A stretch of DNA of 42,488 nucleotides, from NCBI GenBank assembly GCA_944328665.1, contig CALVHS010000028.1:1-42488 (forward strand). The letters are read 5' to 3'. This DNA comes from an uncultured Clostridia bacterium (GTDB taxonomy: Bacteria; Bacillota; Clostridia; Christensenellales; Borkfalkiaceae). Position numbers and translations under genes: made by a program. The notes beneath the pieces were generated by a model, which was not told where the DNA came from, ran no database searches, and was given only the letters and a program-made list of their open reading frames with translations. Below, in pieces: positions 6,582-16,525 of the stretch (positions are counted from its first letter, which is position 1; the number at the start of each line of letters is the position of its first letter).

Positions 6582-7562
6582 CTAATCTTTTTCCTGCAGG
6601 GCGCGGTAAAAGCCTTCGTAATCGGTGTTGCCCTGCCGCACGCAGGCGATGGCGGCGGACGGGTGCATGTTCAGCCTGCCCGTGAGCAGATAGGGCACGT
6701 CATACCCCCAAACGACGCCCTGCGCGCGCAGCGGCAGCATCTGATCGGTCAAAAAACGCAGCACGGGCGGAAGATGATACTTCGGATTCTTCAAAAAGCC
6801 GAGCAGCAATTCCATGGGGCAGTTGCCCGCGCCGCGGCCCATGCCGTTGACGGTAGCGTCAAGCATGCTCGCGCCCCAGCTTGCCGCTTCAATGGTATTG
6901 CCGAAGGCGAGCTGCTGATTGTTGTGCGCGTGTATGCCGATGCTCTTATGATACTTTTCCCCCGCTTCGAGATAGCGCAGGGTGAGCCGCGCCACCTGCT
7001 CGGGATAGAGGGAGCCGTAGCTGTCCACGAGATAGATGCAGTCCGCCGGGCTCTGCCCCAGCATTTCGAGGGCGGCGTCGATCTCCTCGTCGCGCGCCTT
7101 GGAGACCGCCATGACGTTGACCGCCGTCTCATACCCCTGCCCCGCACAGTATTCGAGCATCTCGACGGCGGCGGGGATCTCCGTGATATAGCAGGCGACG
7201 CGCACCATGTCGACGACGCTGTCCTTTTTGCCGCCGATATCCCTTTTGAGATCCGTCCTGCCCACGTCCGCCATGACAGAGAGTTTCATCGGCGAAGGGT
7301 TATCCCCGACGATCTTTTGCAGGGCGTCCTCGTCGCAGAATTTGAACTTGCCGAATTTTTCGGGATCGAACAGCGCCTTGGACGCCTTGTAGCCCATCTC
7401 CATGTAATCTACGCCCGCGGCAACGTTCATCTCGTAGAGCGCCCGCGCAAATGCGTCGGAGAACTTAAAATCGTTGCACAGCCCGCCGTCGCGCAGGGTC
7501 GCATCCAACACCTTGATGTCCGGGCGGAAGGACAAGAGCGAGCCTTTGCGTTTGTTTTCCAT
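6582..7562 (-). CDS. DRE-TIM metallolyase family aldolase (4-hydroxy-2-oxovalerate aldolase-like)
   Basis: The 326-aa protein has the HMGL-like TIM-barrel signature LDATLRDGG (residues 19-27), matching the metal and substrate-binding DRE motif, and the HAHNN metal-ligand motif at 211-215. This family includes isopropylmalate synthase, HMG-CoA lyase and the aldolase MhpE. It lacks the C-terminal domain of citramalate or isopropylmalate synthases and has no aromatic-degradation neighbours, so the true substrate is unknown. GGGGAGGTGATCT precedes the ATG. It lies 34 bp after argS and probably shares its transcript. Confidence 0.8.
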   Translation of the reverse strand: MENKRKGSLLSFRPDIKVLDATLRDGGLCNDFKFSDAFARALYEMNVAAGVDYMEMGYKASKALFDPEKFGKFKFCDEDALQKIVGDNPSPMKLSVMADVGRTDLKRDIGGKKDSVVDMVRVACYITEIPAAVEMLEYCAGQGYETAVNVMAVSKARDEEIDAALEMLGQSPADCIYLVDSYGSLYPEQVARLTLRYLEAGEKYHKSIGIHAHNNQQLAFGNTIEAASWGASMLDATVNGMGRGAGNCPMELLLGFLKNPKYHLPPVLRFLTDQMLPLRAQGVVWGYDVPYLLTGRLNMHPSAAIACVRQGNTDYEGFYRALQEKD

Positions 7563-7596
7563 AGATCACCTCCCCGCCCGCCCCGCGGGCGGACGT

Positions 7597-9282
7597 TCAC
7601 ATCTTTTCCGGCACCCCGATACCGAGCAGCCCCAACGCGTTTTTCAGGGTGACGAGGGTCGCTTCCGTCAGCGCGAGGCGGAAATTTTTCTCCCGCTCCT
7701 GCGCGTTGAGGATAGAACAGTCAAAATAAAATTTATTGTACGCCTGCGCCAGGTCGACCGCATAACGGGCGATAAAGCAGGGCTCGTATTTATCGAGCGC
7801 GTCTTTGAGCACGGACGGGAATTCCGAAAGCCGCTTGATCAGTTCAAATTCCTGCGGGAGGACTTCCTCGACCAAATACGCCGCGGCGGCGCCCCCCTTG
7901 GAGAGCACGCTTGCCGCGCGCGCGCAGGTGTACTGCACATAACAGCTCGTCTCCCCTTCGAAGTTGAGCACCCTGTCATAGGAGAACGTGATGTCCTTGA
8001 TCTTATTGTTGTAGAGCGCCCCGAAGATGACCGCACCCACGCCCACCGTCTCGGCGATCTGTTCCTTGTTCTCGAGGGAAGGATTTTTTTCCGCAATGAT
8101 GGAGAGCGCCTTTTCGACGCATTTGCGGATGACGTCTTCCAAATACACGACGTTGCCCTTGCGGGTGGACATGGCGCCCTCTTCCAGCGACACCATGCCG
8201 TAAGCGACGTGCACGAGGTCTTTCGCCCACTCCTTGCCCATCAGCTCGAGCACCTTGAAGATCTGCCGAAAATGCAGGTTCTGCTGATAGGCGACGACGT
8301 AGAGGCATTTGTAAAAATCGTACGTCTGCTTGCGATAGACGGCGGCGGCAATGTCGCGGGTGGCGTACAGAGAGGCGCCGTCCGAACGCAGGATGATGCA
8401 GGGCGGCATGTCGTACGCCGCAAGGTCGACGATCTGCGCCCCCTCGCTTTCCTGCAGCAGGCCCTTTTCCCGCAGTTCGTCGATGACGGGCTGCATCTTG
8501 TCGTTATAAAAACTTTCGCCCGCCCAACTGTCGAAGTGCACGTCCAAAAGGCTATAGATCCTGCCCACATCTTTTAAAGTGAGCTGTTTGAACCATTCGA
8601 AAAGGGCGACGCTCTCTTCGTCCTTGTCCTCTATCTTTTTAAAATAGGCGCGCGCCTCGTCATTGAGGGACTCGTCCGCCTCCGCTTCTTTATGGAAGCG
8701 CACATAGAGAGCGTTGAGCGCGCGCAGGCCGCCCTTTTCGATCTCTTCGCGGCTGCCCCAGCGCTTATAGGCGACGATCAGCTTGCCAAACTGGGTGCCG
8801 TAATCGCCCAGATGGTTGATGCCGACTGGGCGATAGCCCAAAAATTTGTGCAGCTTGTAGAGGGCGCTGCCCAACACCGTCGTGGACAGATGCCCGATGT
8901 GAAAGGGCTTGGCGATGTTGACGGAAGAGTAGTCGATGCACACCACCCGCCCGCCGCCTTCGTCGGAAGCGCCGTACCTTTCCCGCTCGCGCAGCACTTC
9001 GGCGAGCGTCTCTTTCGCCCAAAAGGCGCGGTCGATCTTAAAATTGACATAGCCGTTGACCGCCGTCACCTCCGCCACGAGCGGGTCGTCCGCGGGGTAA
9101 GCGTTTTTGATCTCCTCCGCGATGAGCGCGGGCGCCTTGCGCATCGACTTGGCAAGCCGAAAGCAGGGCAGGGCAAAATCCCCCATCTCCGTATTGGGAG
9201 GCAGGGCAAGCATGGCATAGACCTCTTCCTCGGTAAGTTCCCCCGCCCGTATCCCGGCGGCGATGTGTCTTTTAAAATCCAT
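7597..9282 (-). CDS. argS: Arginyl-tRNA synthetase
   Basis: ArgRS charges tRNA-Arg with arginine. The 561-aa protein has the class I HIGH motif (AKPFHIGHLSTTVLGSALY, around residue 115) and a KMSKS equivalent reading MSTRKGN. There is an N-terminal Add-1-like domain and a C-terminal helical anticodon-binding (DALR) domain. Length is normal. GCGAGG precedes the ATG. A promoter lies about 30 bp upstream and no T-box leader is visible, as the gap to the divergent ychF promoter is only about 150 bp. Confidence 0.95.
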   Translation of the reverse strand: MDFKRHIAAGIRAGELTEEEVYAMLALPPNTEMGDFALPCFRLAKSMRKAPALIAEEIKNAYPADDPLVAEVTAVNGYVNFKIDRAFWAKETLAEVLRERERYGASDEGGGRVVCIDYSSVNIAKPFHIGHLSTTVLGSALYKLHKFLGYRPVGINHLGDYGTQFGKLIVAYKRWGSREEIEKGGLRALNALYVRFHKEAEADESLNDEARAYFKKIEDKDEESVALFEWFKQLTLKDVGRIYSLLDVHFDSWAGESFYNDKMQPVIDELREKGLLQESEGAQIVDLAAYDMPPCIILRSDGASLYATRDIAAAVYRKQTYDFYKCLYVVAYQQNLHFRQIFKVLELMGKEWAKDLVHVAYGMVSLEEGAMSTRKGNVVYLEDVIRKCVEKALSIIAEKNPSLENKEQIAETVGVGAVIFGALYNNKIKDITFSYDRVLNFEGETSCYVQYTCARAASVLSKGGAAAAYLVEEVLPQEFELIKRLSEFPSVLKDALDKYEPCFIARYAVDLAQAYNKFYFDCSILNAQEREKNFRLALTEATLVTLKNALGLLGIGVPEKM

Positions 9283-9311
9283 ACAGACCTCGCAAATCGG
9301 TTTTCCCGCTT

Positions 9312-9340
9312 AGTGTACCACATTTTCGCGATTTTGACAA
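9312..9340 (-). promoter_or_regulatory. argS: argS promoter
   Basis: Minus strand: TTGTCA (9340-9335), 17-nt spacer, TACACT (9317-9312). It lies back to back with the ychF promoter. Confidence 0.75.
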
Positions 9341-9369
9341 CTTTTTCGCCTTTTGCCCGCCCTTTTATT

Positions 9370-9397
9370 TTGATTATCCGGAAAATTGTATTATAAT
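9370..9397 (+). promoter_or_regulatory. ychF: ychF promoter
   Basis: TTGATT (9370-9375), 16-nt spacer, TATAAT (9392-9397). It is divergent from the argS promoter. Confidence 0.7.
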
Positions 9398-9431
9398 AAA
9401 CGCTGAAAAACAACCGAAGAGGATATCAGAC

Positions 9432-10529
9432 ATGAAACTCGGCGTCGTAGGCCTGCCCAACGTGGGCAAATCCACTTTGTTCAACGCGATCACGCACGCG
9501 GGCGCGGAAGCGGCGAACTATCCCTTTTGCACCATCGAACCGAACGTAGGCGTCGTGGCGGTGCCGGACGAGCGGCTGAACAAGCTCGCCGCCCTCTATG
9601 ACAGCAAAAAGATCACCCCCGCCGTCATCGAATTCGTGGACATCGCGGGGCTCGTGAAGGGCGCTTCCAAAGGGGAAGGGCTGGGCAACAAATTCCTTTC
9701 CCACATCCGCGAAGTGGACGCCATCGTCCATGTCGTGCGCTGCTTCGACGATGAAAACGTGACGCACGTGGAAAGCACAGTCGATCCCGTGCGCGACATC
9801 ACCACCATCAACCTGGAACTCATCCTCGCCGACATGGAAACGGTGCAAAAACGGCTCGATCGCGCGAAGAACTCCGCCAAGGGCGGGGATAAAAAATTCC
9901 TCGCCGAAGCGGGATTTTTGCAGAAGGTGCTCGACCACCTCGGCAAAGAGCAATGCGCGCGCACGATGGCGCTCACAGACGAAGAAAAAGAAGAGATGCG
10001 CGAGCTGTTTTTACTCACTTCCAAACCCGTCATCTATGCGGCGAACATCGCCGAAAAGGATATGGGCAAGGCGGACGGAGAGCTGCCCTATGTCAAGGCG
10101 GTGGAGGCATTTGCCGCCCGGGAAGGGTCGGAAGTGCTTGTCATCTGCGCCAAGACGGAGGAAGAACTTTCGCAGCTGCCCGCGGACGAGGCGCAGATGT
10201 TTTTGGAAGAACTGGGCGTACGGGAAAGCGGGCTCGACCGCCTCATCAAAAAATCTTATTCCCTGCTGGGGCTGATCAGCTACCTCACCGCGGGCGAAAA
10301 GGAGACGCGCGCCTGGACGATCGCCAAGGGTACCAAGGCGCCGCAGGCGGCGGGCAAGATCCACACCGACTTCGAAAAGGGCTTTATCCGCGCCGAAGTC
10401 GTCGACTACGAGACGCTGCTGGAATGCGGTAGCTACAACGCCGCCAAGGAAAAGGGCAAAGTGCGCTCGGAAGGAAAAGACTATGTGATGAAGGACGGCG
10501 ACGTCGTCCTCTTCCGCTTCAACGTATAA
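9432..10529 (+). CDS. ychF: Redox-regulated ATPase YchF (Obg family)
   Basis: YchF is a ribosome-associated P-loop protein of the TRAFAC/Obg family that prefers ATP over GTP. The 365-aa protein has the G1 loop GLPNVGKST (7-15), G3 [14 protein letters not shown], and NIAEKD where GTPases have NKxD, as expected for YchF. A coiled-coil insertion (about 130-190) and a C-terminal TGS domain (about 280-365) complete it. Length is standard. GAGGATATCAGAC precedes the ATG, and a strong terminator follows, so it is monocistronic. Confidence 0.96.
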   Translation: MKLGVVGLPNVGKSTLFNAITHAGAEAANYPFCTIEPNVGVVAVPDERLNKLAALYDSKKITPAVIEFVDIAGLVKGASKGEGLGNKFLSHIREVDAIVHVVRCFDDENVTHVESTVDPVRDITTINLELILADMETVQKRLDRAKNSAKGGDKKFLAEAGFLQKVLDHLGKEQCARTMALTDEEKEEMRELFLLTSKPVIYAANIAEKDMGKADGELPYVKAVEAFAAREGSEVLVICAKTEEELSQLPADEAQMFLEELGVRESGLDRLIKKSYSLLGLISYLTAGEKETRAWTIAKGTKAPQAAGKIHTDFEKGFIRAEVVDYETLLECGSYNAAKEKGKVRSEGKDYVMKDGDVVLFRFNV

Positions 10530-10541
10530 ACGACGCGCGGC

Positions 10542-10581
10542 GCCCGCCGCTGCCTGCCGGCAGCGGCGGGCCTTTTTTTTA
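10542..10581 (+). terminator. Terminator of ychF
   Basis: GCCCGCCGCTGCC (10542-10554) pairs perfectly with GGCAGCGGCGGGC (10559-10571) around a 4-nt loop, followed by CTTTTTTTTA. Confidence 0.93.
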
Positions 10582-10608
10582 TTTTCTGCTTTTTTTTCGG
10601 TATTTTTG

Positions 10609-10637
10609 TTGACAATGGCGCAGCCGCGTGCTATACT
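10609..10637 (+). promoter_or_regulatory. Promoter of the GntR-ABC transporter operon
   Basis: TTGACA (10609-10614), 17-nt spacer, TATACT (10632-10637). The transcription start falls inside the adjacent repeat array. Confidence 0.87.
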
Positions 10638-10672
10638 TAATACAGCTAATACAGAAAATACAGTTAATATAG
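10637..10672 (+). repeat. Operator array: four tandem 9-bp repeats (consensus NTAATACAG)
   Basis: The units are TTAATACAG (10637-10645), CTAATACAG (10646-10654), AAAATACAG (10655-10663) and TTAATATAG (10664-10672). They start at the last base of the -10 box and end 9 bp before the GntR start codon. Their position over the transcription start suggests autorepression by the encoded GntR/YtrA-type regulator (inference). Confidence 0.8.
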
Positions 10673-10681
10673 GTAGATCAA

Positions 10682-11038
10682 ATGCGGATACGGCTGCGAG
10701 GGAAAACGAGCATCTACGAAGAGATCGTAGAAAATTACGCCCGCCTGATCGAGGCGGGGGCGCTGACCGAGGGCGAAAAACTGCCTTCCTGCCGCGCTTT
10801 GGCGAGCGAGCTGGGCATCAACCCCAATACGGTCGAACGGGCATATTCCGAACTGGAAAAGCGGGGATACATCTACACCCTGCCCAAAAAAGGCGTCTTT
10901 GTCGCCATGGCGGCGGACGGAAACCTTGCCCTGCGAAAGGAAGCGGAACGCGAGCTGCGCCTGCTGAAAGAGGCGGGGCTGACAAAACGCGAACTTTTGC
11001 TGCTGGCGGATGAGATCTATACGGAGGAACAAACATGA
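10682..11038 (+). CDS. GntR-family regulator, YtrA type
   Basis: This 118-aa protein consists of a winged-helix DNA-binding domain (IYEEIVENYARLIEAGALTE, then LPSCRALASELGINPNTVERAYSELEKRGYIY, about residues 12-70) and a short C-terminal tail, without a large ligand domain. This is the architecture of YtrA-subfamily GntR regulators, which usually repress an ABC transporter encoded downstream. Here the next two genes are such a transporter, overlapping by 4 bp. The repeat array at its promoter is the likely binding site. Confidence 0.9.
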   Translation: MRIRLRGKTSIYEEIVENYARLIEAGALTEGEKLPSCRALASELGINPNTVERAYSELEKRGYIYTLPKKGVFVAMAADGNLALRKEAERELRLLKEAGLTKRELLLLADEIYTEEQT

Positions 11039-11913
11039 TCGAACTGAAAAACGTACACAAGTCCTTCGGACAAAAGCGGGTGCTCGGCGGCATCGGGCTG
11101 CGCATCCCGGACGGGAGCGTGTTCGGGCTGGTCGGCATCAACGGCGCGGGCAAATCGACCTTGCTGCGCCTTTTGGCGGGCGTGCTGCGCGCGGACGAAG
11201 GAAGCATCCTCTTCGACGGGGAAGAGATCTTCGAAAACGAAAGAAAAAAGCGCACCCTGTTCTTGCTGCCGGACGATCCCTTTTACACGACGGGCACGAC
11301 GGCGGAAAAGCTGATCGAATTGTACGGCACTTTTTACGATTTTGACAAGAACGTGTTCGCGGAATATGCGCGAAAATTTTCCATCCGCCGCAAAGATCCC
11401 GTCCGCAATTTTTCCAAGGGGATGAAGCGGCAGCTATTCATCGCGCTCGCCCTCGCCTGCAAGCCGAAATACCTGCTTTTGGACGAGGCGTTCGACGGGC
11501 TCGATCCCCTCGCGCGGCTGGAATTCAAGCGGGGGCTGCTCTCCCTCAACGAAGAGTACGGCTGCACGGCGGTCATTTCCAGCCATTCCCTGCGGGAGTT
11601 GGAGGACATCTGCAGCGATTTTGCCCTGCTCGACGGCGGCATGATCGCCGACGGAGGCGGCATCCAAAACGCCCTCGACAATATATGCAAATTCCAGATC
11701 GCCCTGCCGCACGAGGCAAAGCGGGAAGATTTCCCCTTCGAGTGCCTGTCCTTCGAGGCGACGGGCAGGGTGGCAAAGATCGTCGTCCGCGGCGACAGGG
11801 AAGAGACCGTCAAAAAGATAGAAACGCTCTCCCCCCTCTTTATCGAAGAGATCCCCGTGGATTTTGAGGAGTTGTTCCTCTGTGAAGTCAAGGCGAGGGG
11901 GTACCTGCAATGA
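11035..11913 (+). CDS. ABC transporter ATP-binding protein
   Basis: This 292-aa cytoplasmic ATPase has Walker A GINGAGKST (34-42), a variant signature FSKGMKRQ, Walker B YLLLDEAFDGLD and an H-loop SSHSLRE. A C-terminal domain of about 80 residues follows, as in CcmA/YtrB-type ATPases. The ATG overlaps the GntR stop (ATGA), and its own stop overlaps the permease start the same way. With the permease it likely forms a drug- or peptide-stress exporter of the YtrBC type; the substrate is not readable. Confidence 0.9.
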   Translation: MIELKNVHKSFGQKRVLGGIGLRIPDGSVFGLVGINGAGKSTLLRLLAGVLRADEGSILFDGEEIFENERKKRTLFLLPDDPFYTTGTTAEKLIELYGTFYDFDKNVFAEYARKFSIRRKDPVRNFSKGMKRQLFIALALACKPKYLLLDEAFDGLDPLARLEFKRGLLSLNEEYGCTAVISSHSLRELEDICSDFALLDGGMIADGGGIQNALDNICKFQIALPHEAKREDFPFECLSFEATGRVAKIVVRGDREETVKKIETLSPLFIEEIPVDFEELFLCEVKARGYLQ

Positions 11914-12977
11914 AACGTCTTTTACGCTACGAGATCAAACGCAACCTGCTGCCGCTGGCGGTCTTTACCGCGATCGACTGCCTGATCGTCGGCATCGTCA
12001 ATTCCACGACCGAACTCTTTTACACTTCGCCGCCGCCCGGGCTCGGCATGACCGATGCCGTCTCTCACTTTCCGCGGTCTCCCCTGCTGGCGGCGCCGAC
12101 CACCATGCTCGTTTTGCTGTGCGCCGTCGTGCCCGTGATGCAGTTTTCCTTCCGCATGAAGGCGCGCGGGGCAGATCTTTGGTACTCGCTGCCCGTGCGG
12201 CGGGAAAAGCTGCTGCTCGCGCGCGCGATCGGCGGGCTGGCGCTGGTGCTGATCCCCTATACTGCCGCCTATTGGCTGGGCTTTTTGATCATCGTCTGCA
12301 GGGAAAATTATTTCGTCCTCTCCGGCTATCCCCTCTACTATCTCGCCACCCTTCCCGCGGGCATCCTGCTGTTCGGCTTCTATGCCTTCCTCTTTTCCCG
12401 CGCCAATGGAGTCGGCGACGGCATCGTCTGCATGATCGCCTGGACGCTCGCGCTGCCGCTGCTCTTCCTGTATCTGTCAAACGCGTTTTATTCGCCGGAC
12501 GCTTCCGCGATCCATCCGGATCCCTACGAATTGGTGCCCTTCGGGCTGATCATACGCCTGTCGGACATCTTTACCCTGTCGATCGGCGCGGAAAGCGTTT
12601 CCGCCCGGAGCGTGCAGACTTTGGCGTGGCTCATCCCCATCGCCGCCGCGGAAGGGATCGGCGGCTACGCGGGGCTGCTGCTGACGGCGCGCAGACAGAA
12701 GGCGGAGGACAGCGAACAGCTTTTCTCCTCCCTGTGGGGATACAAGACCTTTCTGCCCTATTTTATCGCGATGATCGCCTCCCTCATCGACTTTGAAGAC
12801 CTCACCGTGGCGGTCATCTGGTGCGCGCTCCTGCTCGTGGGCGGATTCATCGGCTTCGTCGCCTACCGCCGCTCTTTCCGGCTGCGGGGGCGGGACATCC
12901 TTTCGCTGCTGATCGCCTTCGCCGTCGGCGTCCTCCTTTCCGTGCTCGGCTCGAAATTGTCCTCCGGCATGTTCTGA
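11910..12977 (+). CDS. ABC transporter permease (ABC-2 type)
   Basis: The 355-aa membrane protein has about eight hydrophobic segments. They include one after the N-terminal RYEIKRNLLPLAVF motif, several between residues 65 and 210, and two at the C-terminus. It has the layout of ABC-2 permeases that pair with a separate ATPase. It is translationally coupled to the ATPase gene by an ATGA overlap and is the last gene of the GntR operon, ending at a strong hairpin. The exported substrate is unknown; a link to cell-envelope stress is suggested only by the YtrA-type regulator. Confidence 0.85.
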   Translation: MKRLLRYEIKRNLLPLAVFTAIDCLIVGIVNSTTELFYTSPPPGLGMTDAVSHFPRSPLLAAPTTMLVLLCAVVPVMQFSFRMKARGADLWYSLPVRREKLLLARAIGGLALVLIPYTAAYWLGFLIIVCRENYFVLSGYPLYYLATLPAGILLFGFYAFLFSRANGVGDGIVCMIAWTLALPLLFLYLSNAFYSPDASAIHPDPYELVPFGLIIRLSDIFTLSIGAESVSARSVQTLAWLIPIAAAEGIGGYAGLLLTARRQKAEDSEQLFSSLWGYKTFLPYFIAMIASLIDFEDLTVAVIWCALLLVGGFIGFVAYRRSFRLRGRDILSLLIAFAVGVLLSVLGSKLSSGMF

Positions 12978-12993
12978 CCGCTTTCCGCAAAAG

Positions 12994-13036
12994 GGAGGGC
13001 GCCCCGCAAAAGGCGGGGCGCCTCCCTGATTTTTTC
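12994..13036. terminator. Bidirectional terminator between converging ABC operons
   Basis: GGGAGGGCGCCCCGC (12994-13008) pairs with GCGGGGCGCCTCCC (13014-13027). TTTTTT follows on the plus strand and TTTT on the minus strand. Confidence 0.88.
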
Positions 13037-13038
13037 CG

Positions 13039-15852
13039 TCATTCCGCACGCAGGGCGATGACGGGATCCTTTTTCGCCGCGGCGCCCGCAGGGATCAGCC
13101 CTGAGACAAGGGTCAGCACTACCGAGATCGCCACCATGACGACGGCGCCGAGGACGGGCAGCGCCGCCAGGCCGGAAATGCCCGTGAGCGGCTTTAAGAT
13201 GAGGTTGATGACCCCCTGCAGCAGATAGGCCGCCGCCACGCCGATCAGCCCCGCGCAGAGGCCTATGATAAACGTTTCCGCGTTGAACACGCGCTTGATG
13301 TCCTTCCGCCGCGCGCCGATCGCCCGAAGGATGCCGATCTCCTTGGTGCGTTCGACGACGGAGACGTAGGTGATGACGCCGATCATGACGGTGGAGACGA
13401 TCAGCGAGATGCCCGTGAAGGCGATGAGCACATAGGTGATCGCGTCGAGGATGGTCTGCACCATGCCCATCAGCAGCCCCACCGTGTCGGTGTACTTCAC
13501 TTCCGCCTTGCCGGTATACCCGTCATAGCTGCCGTGTTGGGCGAAATAAGCCTCCCGCTCCGCCTGCGCCATCTCGTTCCACGCGTCGAAGTAGGCCGTG
13601 ATCTCGTCCTTTGCGGAAAAATTGCGCGGATACACGGAGAGCGCGTTGGGGGTATCCACCCCGCCCAGCGAGCGCAGCACCGTCTCGTTGCCGGAAATGT
13701 TGGTGAGGTATACGGAAGAGAGCAGCTGATAGATCCATTCCGGAACGCCGTCCGGCTTTTCCGTCAGTTTGGCGTAATAGGTCGGATAAGTATTGAAGAT
13801 ATGTTCGGACGGGCAGAGATACAGCGCGTTGCCGCCGAGAGAGAGCATGCCGCCGTCCGCCGCGTCGCCGATGCCCGTGACGGGGGTATTCATCCACCGT
13901 ACGATCGCCGACTGCATGTTCTGCCGCACATATTCGGAGACGAGCTGTTCGGTGAGGTTGAGCCCGTCCGACAGGCAGCCGTAGGTCAGCCCGTCTTGGA
14001 GGCGCAGGATCGCCGTGATCTCGATCTCGACCCCCTCCCCCTCGTCGGCGCTCAGGTCGCCGTCCTGCTGCCAAACGCCGCGGTCGCCCTCGTAGTCAAA
14101 TTTATAGGGGGACGACAGGCCGTAATTTTCGTTTTCCGTGTATACGGCGTCATTGAAATAGAGGGTGAACGGCTTTTGTTTGAGAAAATCGAAAGAGTAA
14201 GAGAGATAGCCGTCCTCCGTCTCCATCGAACTTTCCGAACCGTCCGTCGTCCCGCCGCCCAGTTCAAACAGCCCCAAAAAGGTATCCTGATCGATATAGC
14301 CGAGCTGTGCGAGGAGCAGGTCTGTCATGTCGTTGTTGCCGCCGACGACCAATACCGCCTCGTTCGGCTCCTGCGGGAAATAGCCGCCGTCGATGATCTC
14401 GTATTGCGAGAGAACGTATTCCGCATACGCCTTGTTCTTGCCGTTGCGGTCATATTCGAGGGTGCCCGGCATGGTGTTGACCACCTCTCCCAGATAATCG
14501 ACGAGGTAGGCAAGCTGCGCGTACTGCGCTTCCTGGTCGGAAAGAACGTCGACAAAATATGCCTTCAGGTCGGAGAGGGATTTCATGCGCACCTGCTCTT
14601 CCTCGCCGAAGCCGGTCGTCACCGTGGTGAACAGGTTGTCGACGAGGGAGACGCCCGTATCTTCCGTGACGGCATAATACCAGGAAGGATCCATGTCGTA
14701 GACGTAGTCGAGATACCCCTCCTGCGTGAGGTCGTTGGAGACGGTCATCCCCTGCGCGATCTGGGTCAGAAAAGAATTGACGTACACCTTGTTGTCCAGT
14801 TCGGACAAGTCGGGCATGTCGCCGGCGGAGGAAAAGCCGGCCATGATGGCGGTGATATCCATCGTCGTCTCCGTCACTTGCAGCGGATAATAGGAGAGCA
14901 TATCCTCCTCCGTCTTGTTGATATAGCCGGAAAAGCCGTTGGAGAGCGCCAGAACGAGGCACACGCTGATGATGCCGATGCTGCCCGCGACGGACGTGAC
15001 CGCCGTCCTGCCCTTTTTGGTGAGCAGGTTGCGCCCGCTCAAATGAAACGCCGTCCAAAAGGACATGCTCGTCTTTCGCTTTTTGCCCTCCGTCTTTTTT
15101 TGCCCGCCCCCTTCGGGCTGCGCGGAAACAGCGGCGGGAGGGCTTTCCTCCCCGTCCTCCTCCGTAAGGGGATGGGTGTCGTCCACCACTTTGCCGTCCA
15201 AAAGGCGCACGATGCGGGTGGAGTAGCGCTCGGCGAGGTCGGGATTATGCGTGACCATGATGACGAGGCGCTCCCCCGCGATCTCCTTGATCAGTTCCAT
15301 GATCTGCACGCTCGTTTCGGTATCGAGCGCGCCCGTCGGTTCGTCGGCGAGCAAGATCTCGGGGTCGTTGACGAGGGCGCGGGCGATGGCGACCCGCTGC
15401 ATCTGTCCGCCCGATAGCTGGTTGGGCTTTTTGTTCAACTCTTCCCCCAGCCCCACCCGCTCGAGGGCGCGCACCGCGCGCGCCCTGCGCTCGGCGGGAG
15501 AAACGCCGGAAAGGGTGAGCGCCAGTTCCACGTTGCCCAAAACGCTCTGATGCGAGATGAGGTTGTACGACTGAAAGACGAAGCCGATGCTGTGGTTGCG
15601 GTAGGCGTCCCAATCGGCGTCCTTATAATGCTTGGTAGAGACGCCCTTGATGACCAGATCCCCTTCCGTATAATGATCCAGCCCGCCGATGATGTTGAGC
15701 ATGGTCGTCTTGCCGCAGCCGGACGGGCCGAGGATGCTGACAAATTCGTTGGTGCGGAAGCGGAGAGAGATCCCCTTGAGCGCATGAACGTATGTGTCGG
15801 CGACCTTATAATCTTTTGTGATGCCTTCGAGTTTGAGCATTGCCTGACTCAT
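13039..15852 (-). CDS. MacB-type ABC transporter, fused ATPase and FtsX-like permease
   Basis: The 937-aa protein fuses an ATPase (residues about 5-225) to a permease. The ATPase shows Walker A GPSGCGKT, signature LSGGQMQR, Walker [13 protein letters not shown] and H-loop VTHN. A charged linker (about 235-275) leads to a first membrane span (about 300-325). A large extracytoplasmic domain of some 450 residues follows, then three C-terminal spans in the FtsX core with the [16 protein letters not shown] motif. MacB-type transporters drive export by mechanotransmission rather than classic transport. The ATG at 15852 follows AAGGAG; the open frame extends upstream without a ribosome site. It follows the MarR gene in the same operon, so it is probably drug- or peptide-inducible. 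Bacillus homologues are usually split into separate ATPase and permease. Confidence 0.9.
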   Translation of the reverse strand: MSQAMLKLEGITKDYKVADTYVHALKGISLRFRTNEFVSILGPSGCGKTTMLNIIGGLDHYTEGDLVIKGVSTKHYKDADWDAYRNHSIGFVFQSYNLISHQSVLGNVELALTLSGVSPAERRARAVRALERVGLGEELNKKPNQLSGGQMQRVAIARALVNDPEILLADEPTGALDTETSVQIMELIKEIAGERLVIMVTHNPDLAERYSTRIVRLLDGKVVDDTHPLTEEDGEESPPAAVSAQPEGGGQKKTEGKKRKTSMSFWTAFHLSGRNLLTKKGRTAVTSVAGSIGIISVCLVLALSNGFSGYINKTEEDMLSYYPLQVTETTMDITAIMAGFSSAGDMPDLSELDNKVYVNSFLTQIAQGMTVSNDLTQEGYLDYVYDMDPSWYYAVTEDTGVSLVDNLFTTVTTGFGEEEQVRMKSLSDLKAYFVDVLSDQEAQYAQLAYLVDYLGEVVNTMPGTLEYDRNGKNKAYAEYVLSQYEIIDGGYFPQEPNEAVLVVGGNNDMTDLLLAQLGYIDQDTFLGLFELGGGTTDGSESSMETEDGYLSYSFDFLKQKPFTLYFNDAVYTENENYGLSSPYKFDYEGDRGVWQQDGDLSADEGEGVEIEITAILRLQDGLTYGCLSDGLNLTEQLVSEYVRQNMQSAIVRWMNTPVTGIGDAADGGMLSLGGNALYLCPSEHIFNTYPTYYAKLTEKPDGVPEWIYQLLSSVYLTNISGNETVLRSLGGVDTPNALSVYPRNFSAKDEITAYFDAWNEMAQAEREAYFAQHGSYDGYTGKAEVKYTDTVGLLMGMVQTILDAITYVLIAFTGISLIVSTVMIGVITYVSVVERTKEIGILRAIGARRKDIKRVFNAETFIIGLCAGLIGVAAAYLLQGVINLILKPLTGISGLAALPVLGAVVMVAISVVLTLVSGLIPAGAAAKKDPVIALRAE

Positions 15853-15893
15853 ATTGACTCCTTGCCGGGGCGCGCCCCGCGGAAAAATTTTTT

Positions 15894-16379
15894 TCAGTTC
15901 CCCTCGGCGGAGCACTCCGCCGCAAGATCGAGCTTTTTGCAATCCGAGACGGCATCCTCGAACGCGCCGATGAATTCGTTCGCGTAGAGGATAAAGTTTT
16001 CGATCTTTTCCTCCCCCATCCGGTCGATGATCTTCCCCATGATGCGGTTGACTTCGTCCTTGATGCGCTCGTAGATGCCGCGCGCGCTTTCGCTCAGTTC
16101 GATGTAGGCGATCTTTTTGTCCTTTTCGTCGGGGACGCGCCGCACCACGTTTTTTTCTTCCAGCTTGTTGACGATCTGCGAGACGGCGGAACGCGTCACG
16201 CCCAGCACTTTGGCAAGGCTGCTGGAAATGATGCGCCCGCCCTCCTCTTTGACGCGCACGATCTCCTTCATCAGCTGCATTTCGGTATTATTGAAGGGGA
16301 AATTGTGATCGAAGATCTGCATCCCGTCCAACCGCTTTGCGATGCTGTAAATTTGCCGCAGCAGAATATTTGCGTCCAT
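15894..16379 (-). CDS. MarR-family transcriptional regulator
   Basis: The 161-aa protein has a MarR winged helix: NNTEMQLMKEIV (helix 2), SSSLAKVLGVTRSAVSQIVNKLEEKNVVRR (recognition helix, about 55-85) and the wing DEKDKKIAYIELSE. Long helices on both sides serve dimerisation. It lies 41 bp upstream of the MacB-type transporter and likely controls it and itself through the palindromes at its promoter. The ligand is unknown. Confidence 0.92.
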   Translation of the reverse strand: MDANILLRQIYSIAKRLDGMQIFDHNFPFNNTEMQLMKEIVRVKEEGGRIISSSLAKVLGVTRSAVSQIVNKLEEKNVVRRVPDEKDKKIAYIELSESARGIYERIKDEVNRIMGKIIDRMGEEKIENFILYANEFIGAFEDAVSDCKKLDLAAECSAEGN

Positions 16380-16399
16380 GACACTTTCCTCCCCGCCCT

Positions 16400-16450
16400 G
16401 TTAAGCGCTTAATCGTTAAACATTCTACCGCACCGCTTAACAAAAGTCAA
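16400..16450 (-). promoter_or_regulatory. Promoter and MarR-type operators of the marR-ABC operon
   Basis: Minus strand: TTGACT (16450-16445), 17-nt spacer, TAGAAT (16427-16422). The perfect palindrome TTAAGCGCTTAA (16401-16412) lies just downstream. Half-site copies GTTAAGC and GTTTAAC occur in the spacer and between -10 and the palindrome. This arrangement fits autorepression by the MarR protein (inference). Confidence 0.8.
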
Positions 16451-16525
16451 TCAACTGTCCGCAAAAAACGATGTTTTCATCGCACTTTCATCTTTATCAC
16501 CGTTCTGTCCGCGAAAAGAAAAGGC

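Noticed and set aside
7563..9431. T-box or attenuator before argS
   Set aside because: Only about 30 bp separate the promoter from the start codon; no leader exists.
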